From Candidatus Gastranaerophilales bacterium (GTDB lineage: Bacteria; Cyanobacteriota; Vampirovibrionia; Gastranaerophilales; Gastranaerophilaceae): a stretch of 8,613 nt of DNA. Where the stretch lies: contig JAMPIM010000061.1 of assembly GCA_023662705.1 (NCBI GenBank), positions 1 through 8,613 of the forward strand. The letters are read 5' to 3'. The translations under genes and the position numbers were made by a program. Below, piece after piece: positions 1 through 6,456 of this stretch (position 1 is its first letter; each line of letters starts with the position of its first letter). The notes under the pieces were generated by a model. It had not been told where the DNA came from. It made no database searches and was given only the letters and a program-made list of their open reading frames with translations.

Positions 1-2
1 AG

Positions 3-881
3 GAATTTTTATCACAAGTAACAAGCGAGGCTAACGTGGAAACATCCTTAAATCTGACTTTTGAAAAAGATATAACAGAATCAACAGATAACCTCGAAAC
101 CGAAGAAGAAACAGAAGAAAGCAATATTATTCTGTTTGCTCAAGCACTTGAAACAGCTAATCACGAAATCACATTGGAACTTGAAACTCCGGAACAATCT
201 GTCGAAATTATTGAAACCGCAGCAGATGCCGAAACCATAGAAATCAAAACAGAAGGCGAAACACAAGAGCTTTCTATGGATGAAGATATGCTGAAAGAAC
301 TCAATATTGAATCAATAAAAGCAGAAACAGAATCTTCGAGTGACAATTCAGCATTTATGAATCACCAGAGTGCAGAAGAACAGGGAATAAAATTTGCTCT
401 TCATAAAGACTCGGGAATCCAAACATTTGATATTCCGACACCCAAAACAGAAGTAAAACCTGTTACAGCCGAACCAAGCAAGATAATAGAGCAAGTAAGT
501 AAACATTTAGAAAGCTTACAGCACACATCAAAAGTTGATATTGTTCTCAATCCAGAATCATTAGGTAAAGTTACAATCCAACTGATAAAGTCTCCGGAAG
601 GTTTATCCGCACAGTTCACAACAGCTACACAGGAAGCCAGAAATATACTTATGAAGGGCTTGGACGGACTCAAAGACACTCTAACATCACACGGAGTCGG
701 TGTTGATAATGTGGCAGTTAAAGTAAACGATACACAAAAAAGCGAATATAACGCAGACTGGACTGAACAAGAAGGTTCAAGAGGCGGAAACAAAGAACAA
801 AATCCTCAAAACAGAGAGGAAAAAGAAAAAGGGCTTTTTGAAAAAACAATAGCTCAACAAAAAGAAAATGGTAAAGTATAA
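3..881 (+). CDS. fliK: Flagellar hook-length control protein FliK, C-terminal part (5' end outside window)
   Basis: FliK is the secreted molecular ruler that measures hook length and, through its C-terminal domain, switches the flagellar export gate from hook to filament substrates. The frame is open to the left edge of the window, so the GTG at 36 is probably an internal valine and the gene is cut. Counting from that GTG, residues 1-150 are a low-complexity, Glu/Thr/Ser-rich region of the sort expected in a FliK ruler. Residues about 155-230 match the Flg_hook domain (PF02120): the hallmark LNPESLGKV is at 171-179, followed by the alternating beta strands and the helix around NILMKGLDGLKDTL. 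A charged, Gln/Asn/Lys-rich tail closes the protein. It lies 20 bp upstream of flgD in the usual fliK-flgD-flgE order. The domain call is firm; the true start cannot be seen. Confidence 0.9.
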   Translation, partial: EFLSQVTSEANVETSLNLTFEKDITESTDNLETEEETEESNIILFAQALETANHEITLELETPEQSVEIIETAADAETIEIKTEGETQELSMDEDMLKELNIESIKAETESSSDNSAFMNHQSAEEQGIKFALHKDSGIQTFDIPTPKTEVKPVTAEPSKIIEQVSKHLESLQHTSKVDIVLNPESLGKVTIQLIKSPEGLSAQFTTATQEARNILMKGLDGLKDTLTSHGVGVDNVAVKVNDTQKSEYNADWTEQEGSRGGNKEQNPQNREEKEKGLFEKTIAQQKENGKV

Positions 882-901
882 AAGATAGACGGGAGAAGGT
901 T

Positions 902-1381
902 ATGACATCAGTAAATACACAAATTACTCAAATGCAAAACCAGACAACTGCAAATAATCTTGCAGCACAGAGAAGAGATCCTAATACAAAAACTGATGAT
1001 AAAAACATGTTTTTGAACTTAATGTTGCAGCAGCTTCAGAATCAGGATCCGACAGAACCTACAAGCAACACTGAATGGCTTGCACAATTAGCACAATATT
1101 CTTCATTAGAACAGATGACTTCTATGAACGAAGGCTTGGAAAACTGTATGAACTACATTGCTGCGTTATATAACGACATCGGAACAAGTTCAGAAATTAA
1201 CCAAACCCTTTCACTTATCGGTAAAGAAGTTACAATCAAAGACCCTGAAGACAAATCAGGTGCTACGAAGATTACAGGTAAAGTTACCGAAGCAAGTTTC
1301 GAAGACGGCACAGGCAAGGTTAAAATTAACGATAAATATTATTCAATTGCAAATATTATTGCAGTAAAAGAAGCAGCATAA
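902..1381 (+). CDS. flgD: Flagellar hook-capping protein FlgD, short form
   Basis: FlgD forms the cap on the growing hook and guides insertion of FlgE subunits outside the cell; it leaves when the hook is complete. Residues 37-50 (FLNLMLQQLQNQDP) and 61-71 (AQLAQYSSLEQ) are the signature of the FlgD N-terminal region (PF03963). Residues about 103-155 (LIGKEVTIKDP, then SFEDGTGKVKINDKYYSI) look like the Tudor/SH3-like beta barrel. At 159 aa it is well below the roughly 220 aa of proteobacterial FlgD and seems to lack the inserted Ig-like FlgD domain, as in the short forms of Gram-positive bacteria. A Shine-Dalgarno run (GGGAGAAGG, 891-899) precedes the ATG. It sits between fliK and flgE and is surely co-transcribed with them. 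Confidence 0.93.
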   Translation: MTSVNTQITQMQNQTTANNLAAQRRDPNTKTDDKNMFLNLMLQQLQNQDPTEPTSNTEWLAQLAQYSSLEQMTSMNEGLENCMNYIAALYNDIGTSSEINQTLSLIGKEVTIKDPEDKSGATKITGKVTEASFEDGTGKVKINDKYYSIANIIAVKEAA

Positions 1382-1420
1382 ATAATTAACACCCCGACAC
1401 GGGCAGGAGGAAAATAATAA

Positions 1421-2743
1421 ATGTCACAAGCATTGCACACATCAACTACCGGTATTAATGCCGGACAATCCCAAATCAACGTTATTGCAAACAACGTTGC
1501 CAACATTAACACAACCGCATATAAATCCGCTAACATGGTTTTTGAAACACTTTACTCAAACAACCTGTCTTACGGAAGTGCAGCTACCAAAAACGGAGGC
1601 GGTACTAACCCTAAACAAATCGGTCTCGGGGTTAAAATCGGCGGTATTACAAGAAACTTCACTCCGGGGAACTTCGTTTCAACAGGTCGTGATATGGACT
1701 GTATGATTTCAGGCACAGGCTTCTTTGTAGTACAAGATGCAAGCGGAAAACAATTTTTCACAAGAGACGGTGTCTTCAATGTGGATTCAGAAGGAAATCT
1801 TGTAACTCAAGCAGGTCTAAAAGTAGTTGGTGCAAAAAGCGCATACTCAAATGCAGGTTCAAGCCAAACAGTTAAAATTCCTAAAAACTTATACAGAGTG
1901 GTACAGGGCGACCCTGATATTAATGCAAAAACTCTTGCAGAACTTAACAATGCAAGTATCACATCAGGTGTTGTTAAAGCAAGAGTTACCGATAATAACG
2001 GTAATATTCATGAAGTCAACTTACAAGTTCCCGGCAAAGACGCAACTGTTGCAGACCTGATTGGAAGCTTTAACGCTGCTCTTAAGGATACTGATGCTTC
2101 TTTCTCTGCTGACAACGGTTCAATCACATACAGCGGTAATATTGAATTCGTATCAGAAGGAACAACAAGCAACTTCCTCGGCGAAACAGGACTTTCAGCA
2201 AATAACAAAACATCCGAACAAATTTCTCAGATTGTTAAATTACAAGATGTTATCAACTACAACGACCAGAATGCAATTTCCTGCTCAACTACATCTATTG
2301 ATGAAAACGGTATTATTGTAGCAACTTATAACGACGGCTCAATTCTTACACAATACATCGATGAAGCAGAAACAGTTCAATGGAAGTATGTAACACCAGA
2401 AGGCGTTATGATTACAGGAGATGATGTTATCCGTGAAAGCACAAGCCTTAGAGAAGATGCAAACTTTGTTATTGAACTTGCAACAATGGTAAACCAGGAA
2501 GGTCTTGTATCACTTAACAACAACTTATGGGAATGGGGCCCTGACGTTGGTGATATCTTCTACGGTGTAGCAGGTGAAATGGCATTCGGAGCAATCGAAC
2601 CGGGCGGATATGAAGGCTCAAACGTAGATATCGCAACAGAATTGTCAAATATGATTATGGCTCAGCGTATGATTCAGATGAACTCACGTGTATTCGGAAC
2701 TGCAAGTTCCGTAATGGAAACATTATCATATCTAGGTCAATAA
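1421..2743 (+). CDS. flgE: Flagellar hook protein FlgE
   Basis: FlgE is the structural subunit of the flexible hook joining rod and filament. Residues 20-35 (NVIANNVANINTTAYK) are the flagellar basal-body rod motif (PF00460) shared by rod and hook proteins. Residues 66-128 hold the FlgE/F/G core: QIGLGV, then GTGFFVV at 98-104, then FFTRDGVFNVDSEGNLV at 112-128. The C-terminal basal-body domain (PF06429) fills 398-440, starting EGSNVDIATELSNMI. The middle, about 150-370, is the variable surface-exposed D2-type part. Length (440 aa) and position directly after flgD favour FlgE over FlgF or FlgG, which are near 260 aa. A strong AGGAGG lies at 1405-1410, 10 nt before the ATG. The TAA is soon followed by in-frame and out-of-frame stops. 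No U-tract terminator is visible after it. Confidence 0.95.
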   Translation: MSQALHTSTTGINAGQSQINVIANNVANINTTAYKSANMVFETLYSNNLSYGSAATKNGGGTNPKQIGLGVKIGGITRNFTPGNFVSTGRDMDCMISGTGFFVVQDASGKQFFTRDGVFNVDSEGNLVTQAGLKVVGAKSAYSNAGSSQTVKIPKNLYRVVQGDPDINAKTLAELNNASITSGVVKARVTDNNGNIHEVNLQVPGKDATVADLIGSFNAALKDTDASFSADNGSITYSGNIEFVSEGTTSNFLGETGLSANNKTSEQISQIVKLQDVINYNDQNAISCSTTSIDENGIIVATYNDGSILTQYIDEAETVQWKYVTPEGVMITGDDVIRESTSLREDANFVIELATMVNQEGLVSLNNNLWEWGPDVGDIFYGVAGEMAFGAIEPGGYEGSNVDIATELSNMIMAQRMIQMNSRVFGTASSVMETLSYLGQ

Positions 2744-2757
2744 TGACTAAATAATTT

Positions 2758-2788
2758 GGGCATGCCCTAATCTAAAAAAGGCATGCCT
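2758..2788. repeat. Hairpin from two GGCATGCC palindromes
   Basis: GGCATGCC occurs at 2759-2766 and again at 2780-2787. Each copy is its own reverse complement, and each is extended to a perfect 10-bp palindrome (GGGCATGCCC, AGGCATGCCT). The two copies can pair with each other over 8 bp across a 13-nt A-rich loop, or each can form a cruciform-like site. It starts 14 bp after the flgE stop. No U-run follows on either strand, so it is not a standard intrinsic terminator. Confidence 0.6.
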
Positions 2789-2789
2789 C

Positions 2790-2809
2790 TGACATGAAAA
2801 ATCATGTCA
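2790..2809. repeat. Perfect 8-bp hairpin TGACATGA/TCATGTCA
   Basis: TGACATGA (2790-2797) pairs perfectly with TCATGTCA (2802-2809) across an AAAA loop. It stands directly next to the previous hairpin. No U-tract follows; the next bases are AGTTCTTAACA. A weaker hairpin, AAGTTC (2809-2814) with GAACTT (2829-2834), overlaps its last base. Confidence 0.6.
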
Positions 2810-2854
2810 AGTTCTTAACAAAACTCATGAACTTTACAAAACTTAATAAATTAG

Positions 2855-2873
2855 ACATGGTCGAAATCCATGT
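2855..2873. repeat. Hairpin ACATGG/CCATGT in the flgE-yggS gap
   Basis: ACATGG (2855-2860) pairs with CCATGT (2868-2873) across a 7-nt loop. It is the last clear member of the group of CATG-centred inverted repeats in this gap. The stem is only 6 bp and could be chance by itself; the clustering is what makes it worth listing. Confidence 0.4.
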
Positions 2874-2929
2874 GAATCATGGGTTTCAGCATGTTCGGCA
2901 AAATCAGAAAAGTTGTTACAAACAGGCAC

Positions 2930-2959
2930 TTGTACAGGTCATGAAGATTGGTATATAAT
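2930..2959 (+). promoter_or_regulatory. Candidate sigma-70-type promoter for yggS-sepF
   Basis: A perfect TATAAT lies at 2954-2959. A weak -35 (TTGTAC, 2930-2935, sharing the TTG) is 18 bp upstream. The predicted transcript would start near 2966, leaving a leader of only about 13 nt with GAGG (2966-2969) as a ribosome site before the ATG at 2979. The hairpins upstream would then belong to the flgE 3' region rather than to the yggS leader. The -10 is convincing; the -35 is poor. Confidence 0.55.
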
Positions 2960-2978
2960 ACAATAGAGGTCGAGGGGA

Positions 2979-3722
2979 ATGTCTCACATTAGCGAGAACA
3001 ATCACAAAACAAATGAGGAATTTATTCCTCCAAGCCAATGGGGCGGAGAAGTTTTAGTTGATGAAGCTGTCGTTAGAGCCAATCTAATCGATATCGAAAA
3101 CAAAATTGCACCTTTAAAACCAAGAATAGTAGGAGTCACGAAGTATTTCGGATTAAATGCCATCATAAAAGGTTATGAAGCAGGTCTTAGAGATTTCGCG
3201 GAATCCAGAGCTTTGGAAGCAATTGATAAAATTAAATCGCTTCCCGAAGAGATTCGCTATAACTCAAAGTTTCACTTCATAGGACATCTTCAGACGAATA
3301 AAGCTGAAAAAGTAGTTGAACATTTCGATTACATTCACTCAGTTGATTCGCTGAAACTGGCAAAAGCCATCTCCAAATCAGCCTGTCTGTTTAATAAGAG
3401 AGAGAAAGTTTTATTACAGGTTAACAACGCGGAAGAAGAGCAAAAATTCGGATATACAAAAGAACAACTCAAATTAGATTTGTCTGAAATATTAAACCTC
3501 AACGGGCTTGAAGTCATCGGTTTAATGAATATGGCACCTTTTGGAGCATCTAAAGATGAATTGAGAAGTTTATTCAGTGACTTAAGAAAGTTTAGGGATG
3601 AGCTTGAATGTGAGTTCAAGATAAAACTTCCCGAACTCTCAATGGGAATGAGCAACGATTACGAAATCGCGGTTCAGGAAGGCGCAACAATAATTAGAAT
3701 TGGAAGAAAGTTATTTAATTAA
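2979..3722 (+). CDS. yggS: YggS/YlmE family PLP-binding homeostasis protein
   Basis: This family (PLPBP, COG0325) binds pyridoxal 5'-phosphate in a TIM barrel like that of alanine racemase. It has no known catalytic turnover and keeps the PLP and amino-acid pools in balance. The PLP lysine is K55 in IVGVTKYFG. FHFIGHLQTNK (98-108) and HSVDSLKLA (120-128) are family hallmarks. The phosphate-binding end, LSMGMSNDYEIA (220-231) followed by GATIIRIGRKLF, is complete. At 247 aa it is slightly long, because about 25 residues (to roughly VLVDEAVVRAN) precede the usual start. No later in-frame ATG or GTG is available before the fold begins, so the extension seems real. It is paired with sepF, 17 bp downstream, as in the ylmE-ylmF(sepF) cluster of Firmicutes and in Cyanobacteria. 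Confidence 0.93.
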   Translation: MSHISENNHKTNEEFIPPSQWGGEVLVDEAVVRANLIDIENKIAPLKPRIVGVTKYFGLNAIIKGYEAGLRDFAESRALEAIDKIKSLPEEIRYNSKFHFIGHLQTNKAEKVVEHFDYIHSVDSLKLAKAISKSACLFNKREKVLLQVNNAEEEQKFGYTKEQLKLDLSEILNLNGLEVIGLMNMAPFGASKDELRSLFSDLRKFRDELECEFKIKLPELSMGMSNDYEIAVQEGATIIRIGRKLFN

Positions 3723-3739
3723 TAAAAATTGGAGGAAAG

Positions 3740-4258
3740 ATGGCACTATCAGATGGCTTAAAGAATTTTGTAAACATTATCACTAAAGGATTCAGCGACG
3801 GCAGCGAAGACGACGCTTTCGATTTTGATAATGGTATGGATGATTACAGCAGCGATGTTGACGGAACATTAGCTTTAGACACTATGTACGGTACAAGAGT
3901 TAAGCCAAGCTTGCCTGAACGTTCTTTTGAAAGAGAATCAAAAGTAGTAAGCCATCCTAATAACTATAAATCAGGCGAAGTTACTGTTATTGAACCACGT
4001 TCATTCAGTGAAGCAGCTCAAATCGTTAAAAAATTAATCGATAAGAAAACTGTTATCCTCCACCTTGATTTATTGGATAAAGAACAATCTCAAAGAACAA
4101 TCGACTTTGTTTGCGGTGCAGCTCATGCTCTTAGCGGAACAGCTCAAAAAATCAGTGATATGGTATTCATTTTCACTCCAAGCAATGTTTCTCTATCAGT
4201 TGAAAACGGCGCTGTTCAAAGCAAATTCGCTGAGTCTCTTTGGAACAAACCTCTATAG
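3740..4258 (+). CDS. sepF: Cell division protein SepF
   Basis: SepF anchors and bundles FtsZ at the division septum, replacing or backing up FtsA in Gram-positive bacteria and Cyanobacteria (where it is also called Cdv2/YlmF). Residues 1-18 (MALSDGLKNFVNIITKGF) form the N-terminal amphipathic membrane-binding helix. Residues 19-42 are a very acidic linker. Residues about 80-155 are the conserved SepF core (PF04472): VTVIEPRSFSEA at 81-92, the strand TVILHLDLLDKEQSQR, then the FVCGAAHALSG helix and the final VFIFTPSNVSLS strand at 142-153. The length (172 aa) is normal. GGAGG at 3731-3735 is 4 nt before the ATG. It is co-transcribed with yggS and ends at a strong terminator about 100 bp downstream. 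Confidence 0.94.
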   Translation: MALSDGLKNFVNIITKGFSDGSEDDAFDFDNGMDDYSSDVDGTLALDTMYGTRVKPSLPERSFERESKVVSHPNNYKSGEVTVIEPRSFSEAAQIVKKLIDKKTVILHLDLLDKEQSQRTIDFVCGAAHALSGTAQKISDMVFIFTPSNVSLSVENGAVQSKFAESLWNKPL

Positions 4259-4275
4259 AGGGGTAAATGAATTCA

Positions 4276-4301
4276 ATTGGTTTGTAAACCTACAAACCGA
4301 T
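4276..4301. repeat. Hairpin in the sepF 3' region
   Basis: GGTTTGTA (4279-4286) pairs perfectly with TACAAACC (4291-4298) across an AACC loop. Two A-U pairs and one G-U pair extend the stem to 11 bp (4276-4301). Only a short T-run (GTTTTGGG) follows, so it is at best a weak first terminator or an mRNA 3' stabiliser. The rest of the interval 4259-4360 is AT-rich with no plausible gene. Confidence 0.45.
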
Positions 4302-4360
4302 AGTTTTGGGATAAAGATAGATTTTAATTTAATATATTGATTTGTGATAGTTGGATTTTC

Positions 4361-4390
4361 AGGATGCATTCGTGCATCCTTTTTATTTTA
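4361..4390 (+). terminator. Rho-independent terminator of yggS-sepF
   Basis: AGGATGCA (4361-4368) and TGCATCCT (4373-4380) form a perfect 8-bp stem capped by a TTCG tetraloop and followed directly by TTTTATTTT. This is a classic intrinsic terminator for plus-strand transcription out of sepF. Confidence 0.92.
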
Positions 4391-4392
4391 AA

Positions 4393-4423
4393 AAGGGTCG
4401 GAAAACTTTGTTTTCCGACCCTT
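4393..4423 (-). terminator. Rho-independent terminator of the minus-strand membrane protein unit
   Basis: A perfect 14-bp stem (4393-4406 with 4410-4423) with a 3-nt loop lies 7 bp beyond the stop codon at 4430. Read on the minus strand it is GC-rich at its base and runs into TTTTTAAAATAAAA. It abuts the sepF terminator, so the two convergent units are closed back to back within about 65 bp. Confidence 0.9.
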
Positions 4424-4429
4424 ACAAAC

Positions 4430-4837
4430 CTATTGAGCAGCACCGCTCATAACAGCAGCAGCACCAAATAGAACTCCAAGCAAGATACCTAGAACAATAC
4501 CTACTATAAATAGACCTATGCCCCAAGTAGCCCAAGTTTTTTGAACACTATGGAACTGTTCAACACTTTCCCATTGTTTGTTCTGCCAAGCCCATTCGTT
4601 ACCTTTCATACCAAACCAGATAGCAAGCCCTAGTGGAATCAAACCACCAATCAATGGAATCCAGCTAACTAAAATAGTAGCAAAAATAGTCAATGTTAAA
4701 TAAGTTTTGTTTCCAAGACCCCAAATCCAACTTAAGAAAAATGCACCCCAGTTGAAACTTGTTAAAACCTCAGCCGGTGCTGCTGCTTGAGGACCTTGTC
4801 CTGAATTGTTTACGAATTCTGTCATAGTCTTTTTCAT
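4430..4837 (-). CDS. Small tryptophan-rich membrane protein with FNWGAFF/KGNEWAW module
   Basis: I do not recognise an assigned function. Numbered from the ATG at 4837, residues 28-40 hold FNWGAFFLSWIWG, followed by a hydrophobic stretch (about 45-75) and then KGNEWAWQNKQWES (78-91). A last strongly hydrophobic segment (about 104-130) is rich in Gly/Ile/Leu/Ala. Two to three membrane passes are likely. The same FNWGAFF...GNEWA unit occurs in the upstream gene, so the two are paralogous in this part; the layout resembles DUF2628-type small membrane proteins, but that is only an impression. It follows the upstream gene by 14 bp and must be co-transcribed. Start uncertain: an AAAGAAAGGA ribosome site touches the ATG at 4837, while the ATG at 4825 (MTEF) has a 12-nt spacing from it. 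Confidence 0.85.
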   Translation of the reverse strand: MKKTMTEFVNNSGQGPQAAAPAEVLTSFNWGAFFLSWIWGLGNKTYLTLTIFATILVSWIPLIGGLIPLGLAIWFGMKGNEWAWQNKQWESVEQFHSVQKTWATWGIGLFIVGIVLGILLGVLFGAAAVMSGAAQ

Positions 4838-4851
4838 TCCTTTCTTTTGTA

Positions 4852-6021
4852 CTATACTCTCGCTCTATAAAATCTATATGCTTGCATTGAAGCCTTTATA
4901 ATTTGTTTAAAATCAGGTTTTTCATTTTCAAACACAGATTCATCCATTACAAATTCGCCTAAAAGCTCGCCATTTGTTGAACTGTATATCTTTGTCCGTG
5001 AAAGCTCTTTTGTTTTAGATGAATGTTTGCCATTTTTGCTTCGCTCAGTTGCTGACATAGTTGCAGCCATGTCCAAAACGTCTTTCTTCTCAGAGAAAGA
5101 ATACCCATTCCAATCTTTTGGCAAAACATAGAATTTGTTTTCATCTTTGGTTAAAGTATGACTCTCAAAATATAATGAAGTGTAAGAATTCAATACCTTT
5201 TCTATTGTATTCATTGTTTTAGATTCCCCGTTTGGAGAAGTTTTTGTTTCATCAACCGCTGTAAATGCAATTGCAAAAACAATTACCATAGTTAAAACAA
5301 AAATAAGAACAGGTACAACTATAAGTGACAACACAACAAACGCAATTGTCTGTTTTTCCTGAGATGTTTTAAACTCGGAATCACTGTTCCACTTACGATT
5401 TTTATATGCCCATTCGTTTCCTTTCAGTCCGCAAAGCAATTGGTAATAAAAACCGGCAGGAGTACAACTCAAAACCCAAATCCAGAATGTATGATAAGAT
5501 TTATTAATAATACCCCATATCCATGTGCCAAAAAACGCACCCCAGTTAAAATCTTTTCTAAAATCGTATGGTAATTTACCTGTTATCTTACCTTTTTTAA
5601 ACAAAAGTACTAAAAAGATAACCGAATTAATACAACTTATTAAAAGCATTGCTCCAAAAGGCAAAAGGAAACTGAATGCCCCGAGCACAGCAAAAAAACC
5701 AATTACGATATTTGCAGTTTGATTTACAAAACCGTTTATATCATTTAGTCGTCTAATCCAATTTGAAAGCGAAACACACAAAACTCCGATTGTACCCAAC
5801 AAAACCCAGATTACAAGGAGTGCAGGAGCAGATAAAAAAAGTTTATTAAAAGCAAAAAAGTCAAACATTGTTTCTGCTGCCGATGCGTAATGCCACATAA
5901 GCGGAGTCGTAAACAACACATTAATCATGCATAAATAAATAATATTTATTGCAAAATCTCTTCTGCTAATTACACCGTCATAACCCAAAAGTTTTGTATT
6001 TAATCTTAATTCGTCAATCAT
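4852..6021 (-). CDS. Three-part membrane protein: DUF805-like region, FNWGAFF/KGNEWA module, soluble C-terminal domain
   Basis: The function is unknown. Residues about 10-145 resemble DUF805 (PF05656): GVISRRDF at 16-23, several hydrophobic segments, the central LSNWIRRLNDI (85-95), and a closing LLFKKGKITGKLPYD. Residues 158-206 carry FNWGAFFGTWIWG and, at 200, KGNEWAYKNRKW, the same module as in the next gene. A long membrane segment follows (about 226-254). Residues 258-389 are polar, with no cysteine, and read like a small folded domain of unknown family (PKDWNGYSFSEKKD, GELLGEFVMDESVFE); which side of the membrane it faces cannot be told. AGAGGA is well placed 8 nt before the ATG at 6021. 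It is the first gene of a two-gene unit driven by the promoter at 6050-6058. Confidence 0.85.
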   Translation of the reverse strand: MIDELRLNTKLLGYDGVISRRDFAINIIYLCMINVLFTTPLMWHYASAAETMFDFFAFNKLFLSAPALLVIWVLLGTIGVLCVSLSNWIRRLNDINGFVNQTANIVIGFFAVLGAFSFLLPFGAMLLISCINSVIFLVLLFKKGKITGKLPYDFRKDFNWGAFFGTWIWGIINKSYHTFWIWVLSCTPAGFYYQLLCGLKGNEWAYKNRKWNSDSEFKTSQEKQTIAFVVLSLIVVPVLIFVLTMVIVFAIAFTAVDETKTSPNGESKTMNTIEKVLNSYTSLYFESHTLTKDENKFYVLPKDWNGYSFSEKKDVLDMAATMSATERSKNGKHSSKTKELSRTKIYSSTNGELLGEFVMDESVFENEKPDFKQIIKASMQAYRFYRARV

Positions 6022-6049
6022 TATATTTTCCTCTTAGATAATATTAATA

Positions 6050-6058
6050 ATTATACCA
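6050..6058 (-). promoter_or_regulatory. Extended -10 promoter of the membrane protein unit
   Basis: Read on the minus strand this is TGGTATAAT, a perfect TATAAT (6050-6055) with the TGn extension (6056-6058). No good -35 is visible at 16-18 bp, which suits an extended -10 promoter. The transcript would begin near 6043, giving a leader of about 22 nt to the ATG at 6021. Confidence 0.65.
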
Positions 6059-6094
6059 ATTTTTGGAAACAGAAAAATCATATTTTTACATTAG

Positions 6095-6128
6095 AAAAGG
6101 GGCGGTTTGCAAGCAAACCGCCCCTTTT
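6095..6128 (-). terminator. Rho-independent terminator of the pyruvate formate-lyase operon
   Basis: A perfect 15-bp stem (6095-6109 with 6114-6128), GC-rich in its middle, is capped by CAAG (CTTG on the minus strand). It ends in TTTT on the minus strand, 13 bp after the stop of the glycyl radical gene. It separates the operon from the promoter of the next minus-strand unit. Confidence 0.9.
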
Positions 6129-6141
6129 AGATTTAAACTAA

Positions 6142-6384
6142 TTAACCTGCGATTGAACCGTGGAAAGTTCTTGAGATTACATCGTCTTGTTGTTCTTTAG
6201 TAAGCTTAATAAAGTTTACTGCATAACCTGAAACTCTAACTGTAAGTTGAGGGTATTTTTCAGGATGTGCTTGAGCATCAAGCAAAGTGTCTCTGTTGAA
6301 TACGTTTACGTTAAGGTGGTGTCCGCCTTTTTCAACATAACCGTCAAGTAAGTTTATTAAATTTTCTTCTTGTTGTGTTGCCAT
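6142..6384 (-). CDS. grcA: Separately encoded glycyl radical domain of pyruvate formate-lyase (GrcA/YfiD-like, 80 aa)
   Basis: This small protein corresponds to the C-terminal glycyl radical domain (PF01228) of pyruvate formate-lyase. NLINLLDGYVEKGGHHLNVN (8-27) matches the linker and strand that start this domain in full-length enzymes. RVSGYAV (50-56) holds the radical glycine, G53, equivalent to Gly734 of E. coli PflB. KLTKEQQDDVISRTFH (60-75) is the usual closing helix. Unlike the 127-aa E. coli YfiD, which repairs an already complete PFL, it has almost no N-terminal extension, and the large subunit beside it lacks this domain. I infer that it is an obligatory subunit carrying the radical after activation by PflA (an S-adenosylmethionine radical enzyme, not in this window). 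It has its own AAAGGA 7 nt before the ATG, and it is the last gene before the terminator. Confidence 0.93.
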   Translation of the reverse strand: MATQQEENLINLLDGYVEKGGHHLNVNVFNRDTLLDAQAHPEKYPQLTVRVSGYAVNFIKLTKEQQDDVISRTFHGSIAG

Positions 6385-6411
6385 TGTTTTATCCTTTCTA
6401 ATTTTATTTCA

Positions 6412-6434
6412 AGCCGGTAGTATAACTACCGGCT
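6412..6434 (-). promoter_or_regulatory. Intercistronic hairpin between the two pyruvate formate-lyase genes
   Basis: AGCCGGTAGT (6412-6421) pairs perfectly with ACTACCGGCT (6425-6434) over 10 bp across a 3-nt loop, within the 72-bp gap between the subunit genes. On the minus strand it is followed by TGAAATAAAATT, which is not a proper U-tract. I read it as a partial terminator, processing site or 3' stabiliser that could set the ratio of the two subunits, not as a full terminator. A leaky terminator cannot be ruled out. Confidence 0.6.
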
Positions 6435-6456
6435 AAAATATATTTACCCCTTTATC

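Noticed and set aside
36..38. GTG at 36 as the true start of fliK
   Set aside because: The frame is open to the window edge, there is no ribosome site before the GTG, and FliK proteins are normally much longer than 281 aa.
2758..2809. CRISPR array or tRNA in the flgE-yggS gap
   Set aside because: There are no equal-length repeats with regular spacers and no cloverleaf; only short inverted repeats are present.
4250..4261. 12-bp perfect palindrome (CCTCTATAGAGG) over the sepF stop codon as an operator
   Set aside because: It is short and isolated, and falls inside the coding end; chance is a sufficient explanation without a second copy.
4851..4856. TATAGT on the minus strand as a separate promoter for the 135-aa membrane protein
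   Set aside because: It would start transcription inside the ribosome site and lies over the stop codon of the upstream gene; co-transcription is simpler.
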